The notes: generated by a model from the letters alone, not told the origin. Positions 10,401-19,203 are shown, counted from the first letter of the stretch. The stretch is 56,126 bases of DNA from Saccharothrix sp. ST-888 (GCF_000955975.1 NZ_JYJF01000039.1:1-56126), one strand, 5' to 3'. Made by a program: numbers and translations.

Positions 10401-11024
10401 GGCGGGCGCGGCGAACCTGAAGGTCGCGTCGTGGTCCACCTCGGTGATCCCGGTGCCCATGTCGTCGGTGAACGAGGTCGTCCGGCCCTCCCACAGGGTG
10501 CCGGTGAGGATGAGCTCGACCGGGTGCGCCGCCACGTCCCGGGCCGCTTCGCCGCCGTCCCCGAGCGGCGGGGAGTCGAGCACCGTCCTGAGCGCGGAGC
10601 GGAGCTTCGGCAGGAAGTACTCGTCCCCCATCAGGAGCGAGGGCGGGTTCTTCCGGAGCGGGCTGCGCAGCAGCTTCTCCAGGCTGCCGTCCCGGCACCA
10701 CAGGTCCCGCAGGCCGGCGAGCTCCCGGGGTCGCGCGAGACCGAGCGCGAGAAACGCGCCGTTGATCCCGCCCGCCGAGGTGCCGGCGATGACGTCCACG
10801 CGGGCCTCGGCCTGCAGCAGGTCGAGCAGCGGGAGGTAGGCCGCCCTTGTCCGGCGGCGCACCGTCGCCAGGCGGTGCAGCTCCAGCGTGACGCCGCTCA
10901 TCCACACGGCCAGGCTCACACCGCCGTTCAGCACGACGGCGAGGCGGATTTCCTGACGGTCGAAGTCGGATTCGGGCGCCGCGCCGCCCACCGGATCTGC
11001 GTACTCGTCCGCTGCGTTCACCAC
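7488..11024 (-). CDS. Patatin-like phospholipase, large, with C-terminal membrane segments
   Basis: Likely lipid acyl hydrolase of 1178 residues. The patatin catalytic elements are in the first third: the oxyanion loop LNGGVSLAVWMSGV, the nucleophile motif IAGTSAGGING (GxSxG) and the dyad motif YVLDGGVLLNKP, with Asp as partner of the Ser. A long middle region of unknown fold follows, resembling the extension (DUF3376-type) of actinobacterial patatin proteins. The last 200 residues hold about five to six hydrophobic segments, suggesting membrane attachment. The start is a GTG after GGAGACC. It is divergent from the GMC/peroxidase operon, from which it is separated by about 400 bp, so it may supply free fatty acids to those enzymes; that link is inference. 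Confidence 0.88.
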   Translation of the reverse strand: MVNAADEYADPVGGAAPESDFDRQEIRLAVVLNGGVSLAVWMSGVTLELHRLATVRRRTRAAYLPLLDLLQAEARVDVIAGTSAGGINGAFLALGLARPRELAGLRDLWCRDGSLEKLLRSPLRKNPPSLLMGDEYFLPKLRSALRTVLDSPPLGDGGEAARDVAAHPVELILTGTLWEGRTTSFTDDMGTGITEVDHDATFRFAAPADGTDTLGDLTADEVVEKLAVASRCTSSFPGAFEPHWVAVTASPAAAGEGPWPSTAGGANFRQSQYVLDGGVLLNKPIRPALEAVYRQPGGVQVRRVLAYVVPDPAETTALPAQVPTAEDLPHARDALLGVLTRLRSTDSVSRELTEIRTRNEAVQFRRRARDRLAAAMTGGAEDLSERAWSGYVDVRIDYAARTIGGLVAAGQPVGEHRWSPSELDEVLRGLIRQMRGQDGSFVPADPLATALTRTGGDWDWGMTTVERLADMAVDVLRRALQLSPMGSPQRREIVEARRGLGATLEDIHRNRRLMDLYWAGAPGREYPRAVDGAVDECSRMPMRESDRFGKVTNRDMLQRWLGRVVDGWVDSARSENEGADPRQRQYELAGAVAEQVRTCRQAIGAVVRTSQLVEAERVESQWLEALHDYLFGPVEGSADDGPVEGPGAAGEAQLLQRMLRLDVVQLAFSGASQDVEQEVELVQFSSMTPQLLTGKQLHHFGAFYRPSWRVNDWLHGRMDGSAHIVRMLLSPDRLRQCGTVTADDGPSPADRAADLTTDRTADRTADRAAERIAELRRRRVDELLGLIRACALATGPKGDRDRGWLAERWEAEDAAECRRFIESIVTVVPPDAPDAPGPTGAPAPSGADQAGSLPGPDGDVNETAGDANGLAGLHACVRAVCRSAQTGILREDLDALADSIRGEGDSDRTRDGRIWLELYDAKRNAAGGTLRTEDLWQLWWEAERIGGERIPDDAGSDTFARTVAHAAAAAANTATSQKLLRPRAGRPGLPRFRPVGIILAAFRGYTLMVWGMVVFLTRRSRFGTRAVELALAAGGVLLACAVLVPALPMAFTLAGVLLLLAGASTAALWTPGARTVGRRLLALAVPVAAGMGYVVWEWVHRSPKDAESALIRIGVGLLVVLAGWWVARSQREPRPDSTAGRLGGAEQPRPAVAVASAAGAKDGGSADGSSEEDREAAA

Positions 11025-11421
11025 AAGGTCTCCACCCGGCTACGTGCGCCTCGCGCATCGGATCTGCCGCAAGAAGTGTGATCCGCAACCGACGGCAAGC
11101 GCAAAATGTCAACAAGAGATCGTTGGCGAAGTAACAGAAAGCCGGACCACCTGTCCGAGTCACGCTTCCGGCTCTTTCCGGTGGCATCCCGGCCCCGCCG
11201 ATGATGACGTTGACAGGGCGCCGGTCCGCCGACGTTCCGGCGGAGGCGTCCCTTCCTCCGGCTCGCGGGATTTCCTCACCACCCCGCCATGGGCTCCGAA
11301 CCCGCCATGGACTCCGAACCCGCCCTGGGCTCCGAACCCGCCGGGAGCGCGGCCCGGAGAGCCACCGGGCGCGCGGCCCAGATCACCTTCCGACATTCGT
11401 CCGACCGGGAACGTGGTGGAC

Positions 11422-11790
11422 ATGCACGAGATCGCCCGATACAGCCTTGCCGGTATCCGCCTCGTCAACGGAGCCGTGGCGCTGCTGGCCCCGAACACCC
11501 TGGCGCAACGACTCGGCATCGCCACCGGCCGTGACAGCGGCACGAGTTACACGCTTCCGCTCTTCGGGGTGCGCACCGTGCTGCTGGGCGCAGAGCTCCT
11601 GCTCGTCAAGGACGGCGCGGCACTGAACCGCTCGCTGCGCCTGGGGACGCTCATTCACGCGAGCGACGTGATCTCGGCGATCCGGTCGGGGAAGAACGGT
11701 GACCTGCCGCCCCGGGCGGCCGTGATCGCCACGGCCATCTCGTCGGTCAACGTCGCGCTGACCTTCCTCGCCCGGGAGCCGTCGCGGTGA
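11422..11790 (+). CDS. Small membrane-associated protein (DUF4267-like)
   Basis: 122-residue protein starting MHEIARYSLAGIRL with three or four weakly hydrophobic segments (VNGAVALLAPNTLAQRLGI, LFGVRTVLLGAELLL, AVIATAISSVNVALTFLA). The pattern of R-x-x-G-A----L-P followed by G-R---LG is like the DUF4267 group of small membrane proteins; this is a resemblance, not a firm call. The open frame extends upstream but is repetitive and low in coding character, so the start was placed at ATG 11422; GTGs at 11413 and 11416 are alternatives. Its stop overlaps the start of the GMC gene (GTGA), so it is the first gene of that operon. Confidence 0.7.
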   Translation: MHEIARYSLAGIRLVNGAVALLAPNTLAQRLGIATGRDSGTSYTLPLFGVRTVLLGAELLLVKDGAALNRSLRLGTLIHASDVISAIRSGKNGDLPPRAAVIATAISSVNVALTFLAREPSR

Positions 11791-13781
11791 ACGCGGCGCC
11801 ACGGCCCCACGAACCGTCCGCCTCCGCCGCGCCCGACTCACCCGACGCGGAGGAGGAGTTCGACTACGTCGTCGTCGGATCGGGGGCGGGCGGCGGGCCG
11901 TTGGCGGCGAACCTGGCCGAGGCCGGGTACCGGGTACTGCTGTTCGAGGCCGGCGGCGAGGACGAGCGACTCGACTACACCGTCCCGGCCTTCCACACCC
12001 ACGCGACCGAGAACCCGGAGCTGCGCTGGGACTTCTACGTCCGGCACTGGGACGACGAGGACCGGCAGCGGCGCGACGACAAGTACGTCAGCGGCCACCA
12101 CGGGGTCTGGTACCCCCGGGCCGGCACCCTCGGCGGGTGCACCGCGCACAACGCGATGATCACCGTCTGCCCGCATCCGGCGGACTGGGACCGCATCGCC
12201 ACCCTGACCGGCGACAAGTCCTGGGCCAGCAGGCGGATGGCACGCTGGTTCCAGCGGGTGGAGCGCTGCACCTACGTCCACCGGCCGCGGCTCCTGCCGC
12301 GGAGCCGCCTGCTCGCCGCCGTCCTGGAGCACCTGCCGCTGGTCTCCGCCAGGTTCGTCAACCGCAGTGGCCACGGCTTCGACGGCTGGCTGACCACCTC
12401 GCTCCCGGATCCTCGGCTGGTCCTGCGCGACCACCGGCTGCTCAAGGTCGTCGCCGCCGCCGCGGAGTCCGCGCTGACCGCCACGCTGGGGCGCCCGCTC
12501 ACGGCTTTCGAGGGTCTGGACAGCTACTTCGACCCCAACGACCGGCGGGTGGCGGGCGGCGCCCCCGGCGGACTGTGGCTGGTGCCGCTGGCCACCTCCG
12601 GCGGACACCGCGTCAGTGTCCGCGACCGCATCCGGGACGTGCGGCGGCGGCATCCGGACCGGCTCACCGTACGCACCGGCACGCTGGTCACCCGGGTGCT
12701 CCTCGACGAGTCCCTGGCCGCGGTGGGGGTCGAGTACGCGGCGGCACCGCACGCGTACCGGGCCGATCCGCGCGCCGCTGCCGATCCCCTGCCGCCGCTG
12801 CGCCGGGTCAAGGTCCGCCGCGAGGTCGTGCTGTCGGGGGGCGCCTTCAACACCCCGCAGCTGCTGATGCTCTCCGGGATCGGGCCGCGCGCGGAACTCC
12901 GGCGGCACGGCCTGCCCGTCCGGCTCGACCTGCCCGGCGTCGGCTCGAACCTGCAGGACCGCTACGAGGTCGGCGTCGTCTCGGAGCTGGACGAGGCGTT
13001 CACCCTCATCGAGGACTGCACCTTCGCGCCCCCGGCGCCGGGAACCCCACCGGACCGCTGCCTCACCGAGTGGGAGAGCGGCCGCGGGGTCTACACCTCG
13101 AACGGGGCGGTGCTCGCGGTGACGGCCAGGTCGCGGCCGCAGCTGGAGTCGCCCGACCTGTTCCTCTTCGGCCTGCCCGCCTACTTCCAGGGCTACTACC
13201 CCGGCTACTCGGACCAACTGTTCCGCAACAGGCGCTACTTCACCTGGGCGGTGCTCAAGGCCCACACCCGCAACACCGGTGGCCGGGTGGGTCTGCGCAG
13301 CGCGGACCCCCGCGACACGCCCCTGATCTCGTTCCGGTACTTCGAGGAGGGCACCGACAGCCGCGGCGAGGACCTCGACGCGGTGGTGCACGGCATCGAG
13401 CTGGCCCGCGACCTGATGCGGCGGGCCGGAGCGGTGGTCAGGCGCGAGGCGCTGCCCGGGGAGGGCGTGCAGACCTCCGAGGAGCTGCGCGAGTTCGTCC
13501 GGGACCGGGCCTGGGGGCACCACGCCTGCGGTACCGCCCGGATCGGAGCCGCGCACGATCCGCTGGCCGTGGTCGACAGCCGCTTCCGGGTGATCGGTAC
13601 GAAGGGCCTGCGGGTCGTCGACGCCTCGGTCTTCCCCCGGATTCCCGGATTCTTCATCGTCACGGCCGTCTACATGATCGCCGAGAAGGCGAGCGCCGTG
13701 CTGCTCGGTGAGGCGGCCGGGACCGGACGCGCTGCCCGCGCGAACCGCCGCCGCCCGGCCACGGCCGCCCGTACCGGCTGA
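11787..13781 (+). CDS. GMC-family FAD-dependent oxidoreductase
   Basis: Flavoenzyme of the glucose-methanol-choline family, 664 residues, oxidising an unknown alcohol. The FAD-binding Rossmann motif VVVGSGAGGGPLAANLAEAG lies at about 27-46 with the acidic end LFEAGG, and the second family signature is SGGAFNTPQLLMLSGIGPRAELRRHG. The catalytic His is probably in WGHHACGTARIG near the C-terminus. The segment where the second catalytic His/Asn normally sits reads IPGFFIVTAVYMIAEKAS, so that residue is not obvious. It starts with GTG overlapping the previous gene and is followed 84 bp later by the peroxidase gene. Substrates could be lipid alcohols, given the neighbours, but nothing in the sequence fixes this. 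Confidence 0.9.
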   Translation: MNAAPRPHEPSASAAPDSPDAEEEFDYVVVGSGAGGGPLAANLAEAGYRVLLFEAGGEDERLDYTVPAFHTHATENPELRWDFYVRHWDDEDRQRRDDKYVSGHHGVWYPRAGTLGGCTAHNAMITVCPHPADWDRIATLTGDKSWASRRMARWFQRVERCTYVHRPRLLPRSRLLAAVLEHLPLVSARFVNRSGHGFDGWLTTSLPDPRLVLRDHRLLKVVAAAAESALTATLGRPLTAFEGLDSYFDPNDRRVAGGAPGGLWLVPLATSGGHRVSVRDRIRDVRRRHPDRLTVRTGTLVTRVLLDESLAAVGVEYAAAPHAYRADPRAAADPLPPLRRVKVRREVVLSGGAFNTPQLLMLSGIGPRAELRRHGLPVRLDLPGVGSNLQDRYEVGVVSELDEAFTLIEDCTFAPPAPGTPPDRCLTEWESGRGVYTSNGAVLAVTARSRPQLESPDLFLFGLPAYFQGYYPGYSDQLFRNRRYFTWAVLKAHTRNTGGRVGLRSADPRDTPLISFRYFEEGTDSRGEDLDAVVHGIELARDLMRRAGAVVRREALPGEGVQTSEELREFVRDRAWGHHACGTARIGAAHDPLAVVDSRFRVIGTKGLRVVDASVFPRIPGFFIVTAVYMIAEKASAVLLGEAAGTGRAARANRRRPATAARTG

Positions 13782-13865
13782 CACCTGCCCCACCGGGCGC
13801 CACCGACCTGGCCGCGCCACCGACTTGAACCGCACCACCCGCACACCCGACACGAGGAGGCCGTC

Positions 13866-15710
13866 ATGGCCGACCAGCCCACCCCCCGAAACAGCCGGCC
13901 GCCGGCCGGATCGACCTCCCAGGAGGCGCCCGCGTTCATGCGGGCGTACGAGCGGCTGGCGCTGGCCGTCGACCACAAGGTCGGCTGGGACAGGCTGCCC
14001 ACGCCGCTCGGCCTGGCGACCCTGCTGGGCCTGCGGAACCTGCTGCGCCGCAAGAACCTCTTCGACACCACGTCCTTCCCGGCGACCGACCTGCCGCCGA
14101 TCGAGCCGCGCCAGGCCCGTGACACCACCGAGCGCTCGGCCGACGGCACCTACAACGACCTCGGCAGTGCCCGGATGGGCATGGCCAACTCGCGCTTCGG
14201 CCGCAACGTCCCGCCGGACCGGACCTACCCCGAACCCGAACCGGAGATCCTCTCGCCGAGCCCCCGCGAGGTGAGCCGCGCGCTGCTGACCCGGCACGCG
14301 TTCGTCCCGGCCACGACGGTCAACTCGCTGGTCTCCGCCTGGCTGCAGTTCATGATCCGCGACTGGTTCAGCCACGGACAGGGCGTCATGACCGATCCCT
14401 GGCGGATCGAGCTGGTCGACGACGATCCCTGGCCGGATCGCCCGATGCTGGTGCCGCGGACGATCCCCGACCCGACCAGGCAGGCGGGCGACGGCCTGCC
14501 GCCCACCTTCATCAACGAGAAGACCCACTGGTGGGACGCGTCCCAGATCTACGGCGACGGCCCGCAGGAGCAGCGGCAGCTGCGCGCCGGCGAGGGCGGC
14601 AGGCTGCGGGTGCCCGGCAACGGCGCGATGTCCTCCGGCGACCCGGAGCAGGATCCGGCGAACACCCCGGGCTTCTGGCTCGGCCTGGCCATGATGCACC
14701 GGCTGTTCATCCTGGAGCACAACGCCATCTGCGACCGGCTGCACGACGAGTACCCGCAGTGGACGGACGAACAGCTCTTCCAGCGGGCCCGGTTGATCAA
14801 CGCCGCGCTCATCGCGAAGATCCACACGGTCGAGTGGACCCCGGCGGTCATCAGCCACCCCACCACGGTCCTCGCGCTGCGGGCCAACTGGTTCGGCGTC
14901 CTCGGCGAGCGGCTGAGCCGGCTCCTGGGCCGGGTCAGCCGCAGCGAGGTGCTCAGCGGCATCGTCGGCGGTGCGACGGACCACTTCGGCGTCCCGTACG
15001 CGCTCACCGAGGAGTTCACCGCGGTCTACCGGATGCACCCGCTGATCCGGGACGAGTGGGCCTTCCGCTCCGCCGCCGACGACACGCTGCTCCAGGAGGC
15101 GAAGTTCCCGGAGCTGTCCGGGCCGCACGCCTACGAGCTGCTGGCGAAGCACTCGCTGACCGATCTCTTCTACTCGTTCGGCACGGCCCATCCGGGGCTG
15201 GTGACACTGCACAACTACCCCGAGTTCCTCCAGAAGTTCGAGCGGCCCGACGGGAAGGTCGTCGACCTGGGCGCCGTCGACATCCTGCGGATCCGCGAAC
15301 TGGGCGTGCCCAGGTACAACGAGTTCCGGCGGCTGCTCCACCTCAAGCCCGCCAAGGACTTCGAGTCGCTGACCCCGGACCCCGCCTGGGCCCGGGAGCT
15401 GAGCCGGGTCTACGAAGGCGACATCGAGCGGGTGGACCTGATGGTCGGGATGTTCGCCGAGCGCCGGCCCAAGGGGTTCGCCTTCAGCGACACCGCCTTC
15501 CGCATCTTCATCCTGATGGCCTCGCGCCGTCTGAACAGCGACCGGTTCCTCACCAAGGACTTCAGCAGCCAGGTGTACACCCGCACCGGGCTGGACTGGA
15601 TCGCGAACAACACCATGACCTCCGTGCTGCTGCGTCACTTCCCTGACCTGCGCCCGGCGATGTCCTCGGTGACCAACGCGTTCACCCCCTGGCAGAGCAC
15701 CGGGGCCTGA
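13866..15710 (+). CDS. Alpha-dioxygenase-like heme peroxidase (animal peroxidase superfamily)
   Basis: 614-residue protein of the cyclooxygenase/alpha-dioxygenase branch of animal heme peroxidases; plant members add O2 to the alpha carbon of fatty acids. The proximal heme motif VYRMH is intact: Tyr388, the radical-forming Tyr of the family, and His391, the heme ligand. THWWDASQIYG and LGLAMMHRLFILEHNAICDRL are also family hallmarks. The distal motif reads QFMIRDWFSHG, with Arg165 where plant enzymes have QFMIHDW, so the distal His appears to be lost; His170 is nearby. The length (614) is close to the plant enzymes (about 640). The ATG follows GAGGAG. Either the chemistry is altered or this is a non-dioxygenase homologue. 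Confidence 0.88.
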   Translation: MADQPTPRNSRPPAGSTSQEAPAFMRAYERLALAVDHKVGWDRLPTPLGLATLLGLRNLLRRKNLFDTTSFPATDLPPIEPRQARDTTERSADGTYNDLGSARMGMANSRFGRNVPPDRTYPEPEPEILSPSPREVSRALLTRHAFVPATTVNSLVSAWLQFMIRDWFSHGQGVMTDPWRIELVDDDPWPDRPMLVPRTIPDPTRQAGDGLPPTFINEKTHWWDASQIYGDGPQEQRQLRAGEGGRLRVPGNGAMSSGDPEQDPANTPGFWLGLAMMHRLFILEHNAICDRLHDEYPQWTDEQLFQRARLINAALIAKIHTVEWTPAVISHPTTVLALRANWFGVLGERLSRLLGRVSRSEVLSGIVGGATDHFGVPYALTEEFTAVYRMHPLIRDEWAFRSAADDTLLQEAKFPELSGPHAYELLAKHSLTDLFYSFGTAHPGLVTLHNYPEFLQKFERPDGKVVDLGAVDILRIRELGVPRYNEFRRLLHLKPAKDFESLTPDPAWARELSRVYEGDIERVDLMVGMFAERRPKGFAFSDTAFRIFILMASRRLNSDRFLTKDFSSQVYTRTGLDWIANNTMTSVLLRHFPDLRPAMSSVTNAFTPWQSTGA

Positions 15711-15738
15711 ACCGGGCCCCGGCCCGCGCACTCCGCCA

Positions 15739-15770
15739 CCGCCCGCCCGGTGTCCCGGCCGGGCGGGTGG
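15739..15770. terminator. Hairpin between convergent genes
   Basis: A 12-bp stem (15739-15750 with 15759-15770, one G-T pair) with an 8-nt loop fills the 69-bp gap between the peroxidase gene and the convergent membrane-protein gene. It probably works for both. Confidence 0.65.
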
Positions 15771-15779
15771 CGACGCCCG

Positions 15780-18353
15780 CTACGGCTTCATCGACCGGAG
15801 ATCGGGGCCGGCCAGGAACTTCCAGATCGAGATCACCACGGCGAGCTGCGCCATCACGTACGCGATCTGCACGGAGAGCCCGCGCAGCTGGTAGATCGAG
15901 AGCAGCAGCTCGAACCGGCTGGGCCAGAACCGCCGTTCGGCGCGGAAGGTGTCCGCGTCCATGGCGAGGCTGGTGAGGGTCAGCACCAGGAGCATCAGGC
16001 AGATGGCCAGGGCCACGGCGCCGAGCGTCTGGTCGGTGATGAGGTTGCCCATGATGTCCAGGGCGATCAGCATGCTGTAGGCGGCCACCAGCCACAGGGC
16101 GCGTGCCGGGCCGCGGCGACCGGGCAGCAGGCGCCAGAGCGCTCCCATGACCAGACCCGCGCCGGCCCAGACGAGCTCCCAGGACGCGAACCTCCATACC
16201 AGATCGGGTACTCCGAAGAGGTTCTGGCGGGTGAGCATCCACTGCTCCTGCGGCGCGTAGGCCGACCAGACCAGGATGACGCTGCCGGGAACGCCCACCG
16301 CGGCCGCCAGCAGGGCGGCCCGGCGGGCGTTGTCCCACCACCTGGCGTGCGGACCCCAGCTCAGGGCGATGTCCACGACCGTGACCTGGCTGGGCAGCCA
16401 CGGCCGTGCCACGGCACCCTGGGCCACCTGCCGCCAGCGGTGCAGCCGGTTCAGTTCCTTCTCCACCGCGTGCCTGCCGAGGGCGCCCTCGCCGTGCCCC
16501 TGGTCCAGGCCGCGCAGCACGGTGGTCAGCTCCCGGTAGCGGCGGGCCCGTTCGATGAGGTCCCGGTGGCCCGCCTCGGCGATCGCCTCACCCAGCGTCG
16601 GAGCGGCGGCGCAGCCCTCCAGGTGCTGGTTCAGCACCGCCCACCGCTGCCCCACCGCCAGCAGGCCGTACAGTGCGGCGATGTCCAGCACCAGCCAGAG
16701 GCTGGCCAGCACCTGGCTGCCCGCGTACGAGCCCTCGCGCCAGGCCACCACAACGGCGAAGAACACGGCCAGCAGGAGGCGGTCCAGCTCGGCGGGGTTC
16801 GCGTAGGGCACCGGCAGCCCGGTGCCCCTGGCCCGCAGTAGGGCCACGATCGCGACACCCGTCAGGACCCAGGCGTGGGAGAAGCACCACGCCGGGACAC
16901 TGGCGGCCAGCGAGGCCGCTTGCTGGCTCAGGACGAGAAGGTGCAGCGAGCCGTACGCCGGTGCGGTGCGGTCGGTCAGCCAGCTGATGCGCTCCCAGTA
17001 GCCCTCGCGGGCCCAGAGCGCCCAGCCGAGCAGCAGGACGGTGAGGGCGGCCAGTGCCGCTCCGGTCCCGCGCAGCCGCAAGGGGTTCGCCGGTTCCCGG
17101 AGCAGACCGCCGTCACTCGCGATCAGCCGGACCCAGAGCACCAGACCGGTGAGCCACAGCCACAGCATCGCCGCGGTCAGCAGCACCAGAGCGGCGATGC
17201 CGGAGGCGGGCGGGGGCTGCTGGGGAACGAGCGTCGGGGGGAGCCCGAACAGGCCGGGCAGTACGGCCACCAGCGTCCCGGCGACCGCCGTCAGCGAGGC
17301 CGCGAGCAGCACCGACGCCCTCGGGCGGGCGGTGACCGTGAGGGCCCAGCCGGTCAGGACGCCGATCAGGACCTGCCAGCGCCGCTCGTCGCCCCACGGA
17401 CCCGGTTCGCCCACCGCCTTGGCCGCGTCCGGAATCAACAGGTAGAGCAGCAGGATCATCACGCCGACGACGGCGTTGAGCAGGCCCCAGCGGAGCAGGG
17501 CTCCGCTGCTGCTCCGCTCCACCGGAGTGGCCACGGCGCCGGCCGGCTGGCGGCGGGCCCGGACGGCGGCCACCACGATCACCGCCGAGGTGCCCGCCCA
17601 CCAGGCGGCCAGCCCGGCCGCGTTGACGACGCGCCACCCCCTGCTGGTGTTCGCCGTCGCCAGGGCTCGCTGCCACGGGGGCACCAGCTGCACCGTCACG
17701 GCGGTGCTCGGGCCCCCGGGCTGCCCGAGCCCCGACCACACCAGGTTCTCGCTGTCGACGGCCGTGGGGGTGGGAGCCACCTCGAAGGCGTCCAGGCCGC
17801 CCAGGTCGATCTGGACCCGGTCCCAGCGGGCGCCCGCCAGTGCCGTCGGCGGGGTGAGGGACAGCTTCCACCGCTCGGCGTGCATGTCGACCGCCCACGG
17901 CCCGACGGTGAAGGTGCCGCGCTGGTCGAACCAGAAGACCGTCTGGTACTGGACCTTGACCCAGGAATCCTCCGCGGTCACCTGCGGCCGGTGCGGGCGC
18001 CACTCGTCCGTCCGGAGGTCCTGGAACCGGGGACTCCCCTGCTCCTCCCGCAGCAGGCAGCGCATCGCGAGCCGGTAGGCATCGGAACTCTCGCTCAGCA
18101 TCAGGTCGTTGGCGAGCGCCCAGGTGGTGGGCACCTGGACCGTCATGTCCCCCTTGCCCTCGATCACGGTCTGGGCGTGGTTGACGAGTCGCAGGACGGC
18201 CTCGGTCCGGGCCGTGACCAGTTGCTCCGCATGGCAGCCGTCGGCCGCCGCCTCCGCCCGGCCGGGCCACAGGGCCCACCAGGCCAGGCCCACCAGCAGG
18301 AGGGCGGTGCACCGCCGCCACCGGTGCACCAGCGCCCGGGCGTCCCGCCTCAT
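15780..18353 (-). CDS. Large polytopic membrane protein with extracellular N-terminal domain (DUF6185-like)
   Basis: 857 residues. A signal or first membrane segment (ALLLVGLAWWALWPG) is followed by an exported domain of about 230 residues, then about twelve to fourteen hydrophobic segments interrupted by a cytoplasmic-looking helical part around residues 600-660 (EAIAEAGHRDLIERARRY). No enzyme motif was found. The architecture resembles streptomycete proteins filed under DUF6185, from memory and not verified. It starts at an ATG 58 bp after the end of the small gene at 18412-18804, on the same strand, so the two probably form an operon. A sensor or transport role would be guesswork. Confidence 0.8.
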   Translation of the reverse strand: MRRDARALVHRWRRCTALLLVGLAWWALWPGRAEAAADGCHAEQLVTARTEAVLRLVNHAQTVIEGKGDMTVQVPTTWALANDLMLSESSDAYRLAMRCLLREEQGSPRFQDLRTDEWRPHRPQVTAEDSWVKVQYQTVFWFDQRGTFTVGPWAVDMHAERWKLSLTPPTALAGARWDRVQIDLGGLDAFEVAPTPTAVDSENLVWSGLGQPGGPSTAVTVQLVPPWQRALATANTSRGWRVVNAAGLAAWWAGTSAVIVVAAVRARRQPAGAVATPVERSSSGALLRWGLLNAVVGVMILLLYLLIPDAAKAVGEPGPWGDERRWQVLIGVLTGWALTVTARPRASVLLAASLTAVAGTLVAVLPGLFGLPPTLVPQQPPPASGIAALVLLTAAMLWLWLTGLVLWVRLIASDGGLLREPANPLRLRGTGAALAALTVLLLGWALWAREGYWERISWLTDRTAPAYGSLHLLVLSQQAASLAASVPAWCFSHAWVLTGVAIVALLRARGTGLPVPYANPAELDRLLLAVFFAVVVAWREGSYAGSQVLASLWLVLDIAALYGLLAVGQRWAVLNQHLEGCAAAPTLGEAIAEAGHRDLIERARRYRELTTVLRGLDQGHGEGALGRHAVEKELNRLHRWRQVAQGAVARPWLPSQVTVVDIALSWGPHARWWDNARRAALLAAAVGVPGSVILVWSAYAPQEQWMLTRQNLFGVPDLVWRFASWELVWAGAGLVMGALWRLLPGRRGPARALWLVAAYSMLIALDIMGNLITDQTLGAVALAICLMLLVLTLTSLAMDADTFRAERRFWPSRFELLLSIYQLRGLSVQIAYVMAQLAVVISIWKFLAGPDLRSMKP

Positions 18354-18411
18354 GCCACCGCCCCCGGCAGGGGTGCCCGGAGGAGCGGCGTCCTCGTTGC
18401 GCGGGAAGCCT

Positions 18412-18804
18412 TCAAGGCCGGCCGTTCGCGCTTCCCGGGCACCCGCTGACCGGACTGCACTGCAGGATCACCTGGTAGGCGTGGCTGACGGCCGCTTCAC
18501 CGCCGTCACCCCCGGCGGTCTTGACGAACCGCCACTGCGAGGGCCTGGTGTGCTCGGTCGTCGCCGCCTTCTCGACCTGGACGTGCAGTGTGCGCGCCGC
18601 GAGGTCGTGGGTCTCGACCAGGATCTCGTCGGCGGCGACGGGGAAGTGGTGGTGCAGCAGGCACAGGCCGAACCGGTCGAGATTTCCGTGTTTCTCCAGC
18701 ACCGCCACAAGATCGTCCACAAACTTGCGATCCTGCGGACCCAGCCCTTCGACCTCCTCGAACCGCGGGAGTGCCTGCCCGGAATCAGCCGTACGATTTC
18801 CCAT
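18412..18804 (-). CDS. Conserved hypothetical protein
   Basis: 130-residue soluble protein starting MGNRTADSGQALPRF. The frame is open upstream to 18891, but the ATG at 18802-18804 is preceded by GAGGAG at the right spacing, so it was chosen. The product has no signal or membrane segment. It contains FGLCLLHHHFPVAADEILVE, with three consecutive His residues that could bind a metal, and a C-terminal part rich in beta-strand. No family is recognised. It lies just upstream of the large membrane protein on the same strand. Confidence 0.72.
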   Translation of the reverse strand: MGNRTADSGQALPRFEEVEGLGPQDRKFVDDLVAVLEKHGNLDRFGLCLLHHHFPVAADEILVETHDLAARTLHVQVEKAATTEHTRPSQWRFVKTAGGDGGEAAVSHAYQVILQCSPVSGCPGSANGRP

Positions 18805-19203
18805 CGATCCGCTCCTCGATATCACAGCGCTGCATGGCACTCGGAACGCTAAATGGGTCGGTATGCACCTGCAAGGACAGACATGGGACAACCGGCCCGT
18901 CCCCCGGAAAGATCAGCCGTTCACCCGGATCCACGCACTCGGCGCCGGCCGGCCGGCCGTCGCTGCGACCCGCCCGCCGCCGTGCCGGTGAGCAGAACCG
19001 CCCGAGGGAGCGGCCCGGGGGAACGGCTCGACACGGGCCGGCGGGCGGCGGCGAGCTGACGGGCCGACCAGCCTCTGCCGGGGCCGCGGCACCGACCGTT
19101 ACGGTGCGGAGGAGGGCCGTTCGACCCGACCCCCCGGACTCGGTCTCCGGATGGACGGGTATCGTCCAACGGGCAGCTTTCCGATCCGATCGGTGGGGGA
19201 CGC
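18805..19203. other. Divergent intergenic region
   Basis: About 400 bp between the hypothetical gene (minus) and the toxin operon (plus). It must hold both promoters. No clear -35/-10 pair, repeat or small gene was seen; the right half is very G+C-rich. Confidence 0.5.

Noticed and set aside
7332..11081. A plus-strand open frame of 1249 codons opposite the patatin gene
   Set aside because: Its product is Arg/Pro/Gly/Val-rich without domains, while the minus strand has a clear patatin protein. It is a GC-rich shadow frame.
11838..15731. A minus-strand open frame of 1297 codons across the GMC and peroxidase genes
   Set aside because: It spans two clear plus-strand genes and their intergenic gap and has no recognisable domain.
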